Source: Mallotus nudiflorus (Eukaryota; Streptophyta; Magnoliopsida; Malpighiales; Euphorbiaceae). From it: a stretch of 64,000 bases of DNA. Shown piece by piece: positions 60,701 to 64,000 of the stretch. Position 1 is the first letter of the stretch, and each line of letters starts with the position of its first letter. The notes under the pieces are model-generated. The model did no database searches. It was not told the DNA's origin and was given only the letters and a program-made list of their open reading frames with translations. The DNA is taken from assembly GCA_947683625.1 (NCBI GenBank), contig CANTUR010000069.1:5794279-5858278 (forward strand), in the 5' to 3' direction. The translations under genes were made by a program, and so were the position numbers.

Positions 60701-63700
60701 TTTTGAACATGTTATCCAATGTTCCATTTGCATATTTACAATAACAACTACTTATTCTAGAATTCTGAACTCATGAATACAGTTGACATAATCGAATGCA
60801 CAGTTTGTGCACATTTGCACATGTTTGTACGCAAAACGTGAATGCATGCAAATTTGTGCACAAATCCTTTTGAACATGTTATTCCGAATGCGTACTTACA
60901 ATACTAACCACTTATTCTAGAATTATAAACTCACGAATACAGTTGACATAATTGAATGCACAATTTGTGCACATTGGCACATGTTTGAACGCAAAATGTG
61001 AACTCATGCAAATTTGCGTACAAATGGTTTTGAACATGTTATCCAATGTTCCAATTGCATATTTACGATACTAATTGCTTATTCTATAATTCTAAACTGA
61101 TGAATACATTTGACGTAATTGAATGCACAGTTTGTGCACACATGTTTTGTACACAAAACGTGAACTCGTGCAAATTTGTGCACAAATGGTTTTAAACAAG
61201 TTATCCAATGTTCCAATTGCATATTAACAACCCTAAATGCTCATTCTTTAATTCTAAACTCATGAATACAACTGAGATAATTGAATGCATAATTTTTTCT
61301 ACATTTGCACACGTTTGTGTGCAAAATGTGAACTCGTACAAATTTGTGCATGAATACTTTTGAACAAATTATCCAATATTCCAATTTCACATTTACAGTA
61401 ATAACTACTAATTCTAGAATTCTAAACTCATGATTACGATTGACATAATTCAATGCACAATTTGTGCACATTTGCACACGTTTGTACGCAAAACGTGAAC
61501 AAATGCAAATTTGTGCACAAATCCTTCTTTTGAACATGTTATCCAATCTTCCAATTGCGTATTTATAATACTAACTAATTATTCTAGAATTATAAACTCA
61601 TGAATACAGTTGGCACAATAGAATGCTCAATTTGTGTACATTTGCACATATTTGTACGCAAAATGTGAAGTCGTGCAATTTTGTGCACAAATGGTTTTGA
61701 ACATGTTTTCCGATGTTCCAATTGAATATTTACAACGTTAGGTACTTATTCTAGAATTATGAACTCATGAACACAGTAGACACAATTGAATTCACAATTT
61801 GTGCACGTTTGCACATGTTTGAACGCAAAACGTGAACTCGTGGAAAGTTTTTCACAAATGGTTTTGAACAAGTTATCCAATGTTCCAATTCAATTTTTAT
61901 AATAATAATTAATTATTCTAGAATTCTAAACTCGTGGACACAATTGACATAATAATTGAATGCACAATTTGTGCACATTTGCACATGTTTGTGCGCAAAA
62001 CGTGAACTCGTGTAAATTTGTGCACCAATGGTTTTGAACATGTTATCCAATGTTCTAATTGCATATTCACAATACTTATCCTAGAGTTATAAACCCATGA
62101 ATACAGTTGACATAATTGAATGCACAATTTAGGCACATTTGCACATGTTTGAATGCAAAACATGAACTCGTGCAAATTTGTGCACGAATGTTTTTGAACA
62201 TGTTATCTAATGTTCCAATTGCATATTTACGATACTAAGTACTTATTCTAAAATTCTAAACTGATGAATGCACTTGACATAATTGAGTGCACAATTTGTG
62301 CACATTTGCACATGTTTCTACACAAAACGTGGACTCGTGTAAATTTTTGTACATATAGTTTTGAACATGTTATCCAATGTTCCAACTGCATATTAAAAAT
62401 ACTGACTACTTATTCTTTAATTCTAAGCTCATGAATATAATTGATATAATCGAATTCATAATTTGTCCACATTTGCACATGATTGTGTGTAAAACGTGAA
62501 CTCGTGCAAATTTGTACACAAATAGTTTTGAACATGTTATCCAATGTTCCATTTGCATATTTACAATAACAACTACTTATTCTAGAATTCTGAACTCATG
62601 AATACAGTTGACATAATCGAATGCACAGTTTGTGCACATTTGCACATGTTTGTACGCAAAACGTGAACGCATGAAAATTCGTGCACAAATCCTTCTGAAC
62701 ATGTTATTCTGAATGCGTACTTACAATACTAACCACTTATTCTAGAATTATAAACTCACGAATACAGTTGACATAATTGAATGCACAATTTGTGCACATT
62801 GGCACATGTTTGAACGCAAAACGTGAACTCGTGCAAATTTGCGCACAAATGGTTTTGAACATGTTATCCAATGTTCCAATTGCATATTTACGATACTAAT
62901 TGCTTATTCTATAATTCTAAACTGATGAATACATTTGACATAATTGAACGCATAGTTTGTGCACACATGTTTTGTACACAAAACGTGAACTCGTGCAAAT
63001 TTTTGCACAAATGGTTTTAAACAAGTTACCCAATGTTCCAATTGCATATTAACAACCCTAAATGCTCATTCTTTAATTCTAAACTCATGAATACAACTGA
63101 GATAATTGAATGCACAATTTTTTCCATATTTGCAAAGGTTTGTGTGCAAAATGTGAACTCATACAAATTTGTGCACGAATACTTTTGAACAAATTATCCA
63201 ATATTCCAATTTCACATTTACAGTAATAACTACTAATTCTAGAATTCTAAACTCATGATTACGATTGACATAATTCAATGCACAATTTGTGCACATTTGC
63301 ACACGTTTGTACGCAAAACGTGAACACATGCAAATTTATGCACAAATCCTTCTTTTGAACATGTTATCCAATCTTCCAAATGCGTATTTACAATACTAAC
63401 TAATTATTCTAGAATTATAAACTCATGAATACAATTGGCATAATCGAATGCTCAATTTGTGCACATTTGCACATATTTGTACGCAAAATGTTAAGTCATG
63501 CAATTTTGTGCACAAATGGTTTTGAACATGTTTTCCGATGTTCCAATTGAATATTTACAACACTAGGTACTTATTCTAGAATTATGAACTCATGAACACA
63601 ATAGACACAATTGAATTCACAATTTGTGCACGTTTGCACATGTTTGAACGCAAAACGTGAACTCGTGGAAAGTTGTTCACAAATGGTTTTGAACATATTA

Positions 63701-64000
63701 TCCAATGTTCCAATTCAATATTTATAATAATAAATAATTATTCTAGAATTCTAAACTCGTGGACACAATTGACATAATAATTGAATGCACAATTTGTGCA
63801 CATTTGCACATGTTTGTGCGCAAAACGTGAACTCGTGTAAATTTGTGCACCAATGGTTTTGAACATGTTATCCAATGTTCTAATTGCATATTCACAATAC
63901 TTATCCTAGAGTTATAAACCCATGAATACAGTTGACATAATTGAATGCACAATTTAGGCACATTTGCACATGTTTGAATGCAAAACGTGAACTCGTGCAA

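Larger units (their letters stand above)
40299..64000. repeat. Satellite block 3 (13 consecutive 11-mer HORs)
   Basis: It resumes in m5 exactly where C inserted. The m1 starts run 41457, 43282, 45107 and so on to 63357, twelve intervals of exactly 1825 bp. The m11 carries GATTACG like block 1, not GATCAC like block 2. The section about 41.3-57.7 kb is three copies of a 5475-bp unit; 57.7-64 kb holds HORs with more private substitutions. No genes. Confidence 0.95.

Overview
The window is nuclear DNA of a flowering plant, and it looks like the inside of a centromeric satellite array. I cannot name the species. There are no host genes. Every protein-coding trace belongs to LTR retrotransposons of the CRM chromovirus type (centromeric Ty3/gypsy elements), and everything else is one AT-rich satellite.

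Satellite: the basic monomer is 160-170 bp. Eleven diverged monomers (m1-m11) make a higher-order repeat (HOR) of 1825 bp. HOR starts, taken at the m1 GAACATG, lie at 39, 1864 and 3690; then 15107, 16932, 18757, 20415, 22240, 23898 and 25690; then 28048, 30406 and 32764; then every 1825 bp exactly from 41457 to 63357. Three further layers sit on top: a 3483-bp unit (11-mer plus a 10-mer lacking m6, two copies, about 16.9-23.9 kb), a 5475-bp unit (three HORs, three copies, about 41.3-57.7 kb), and a composite 2358-bp unit (one HOR plus 517 bp of a retrotransposon LTR, three copies, 26362-33435).

Retroelements: element A (5389-14976) is an old CRM-like element inserted in m11. A microhomology deletion removed most of its 5' LTR, two stop codons break its polyprotein, and element B interrupts its gag. 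Element B (6708-9807) is young, with almost identical LTRs. It carries only a gag-like gene, so it is non-autonomous. Element C (33436-40298) is a second, complete CRM-like family inserted in m5, with an intact CATGT target duplication and two stop codons in its polyprotein. The first 517 bp of C's 5' LTR were duplicated leftwards together with one HOR, giving the composite repeat.

The coordinates check each other. The m1-to-m1 distance across C, minus the element and its 5-bp duplication, is exactly 1825. Across A it is 1825 plus the 4 remaining bases of its duplication. The composite unit is 1825 + 517 + 16 bp.

Likely order of events: satellite HOR formed; A inserted and lost its promoter; B jumped into A recently; C inserted in another HOR; the LTR-HOR unit was amplified; the 5475-bp unit was amplified recently. 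A centromeric role is inferred from CRM elements in a homogenised satellite of nucleosome-like monomer size; nothing in the sequence proves CENH3 binding.
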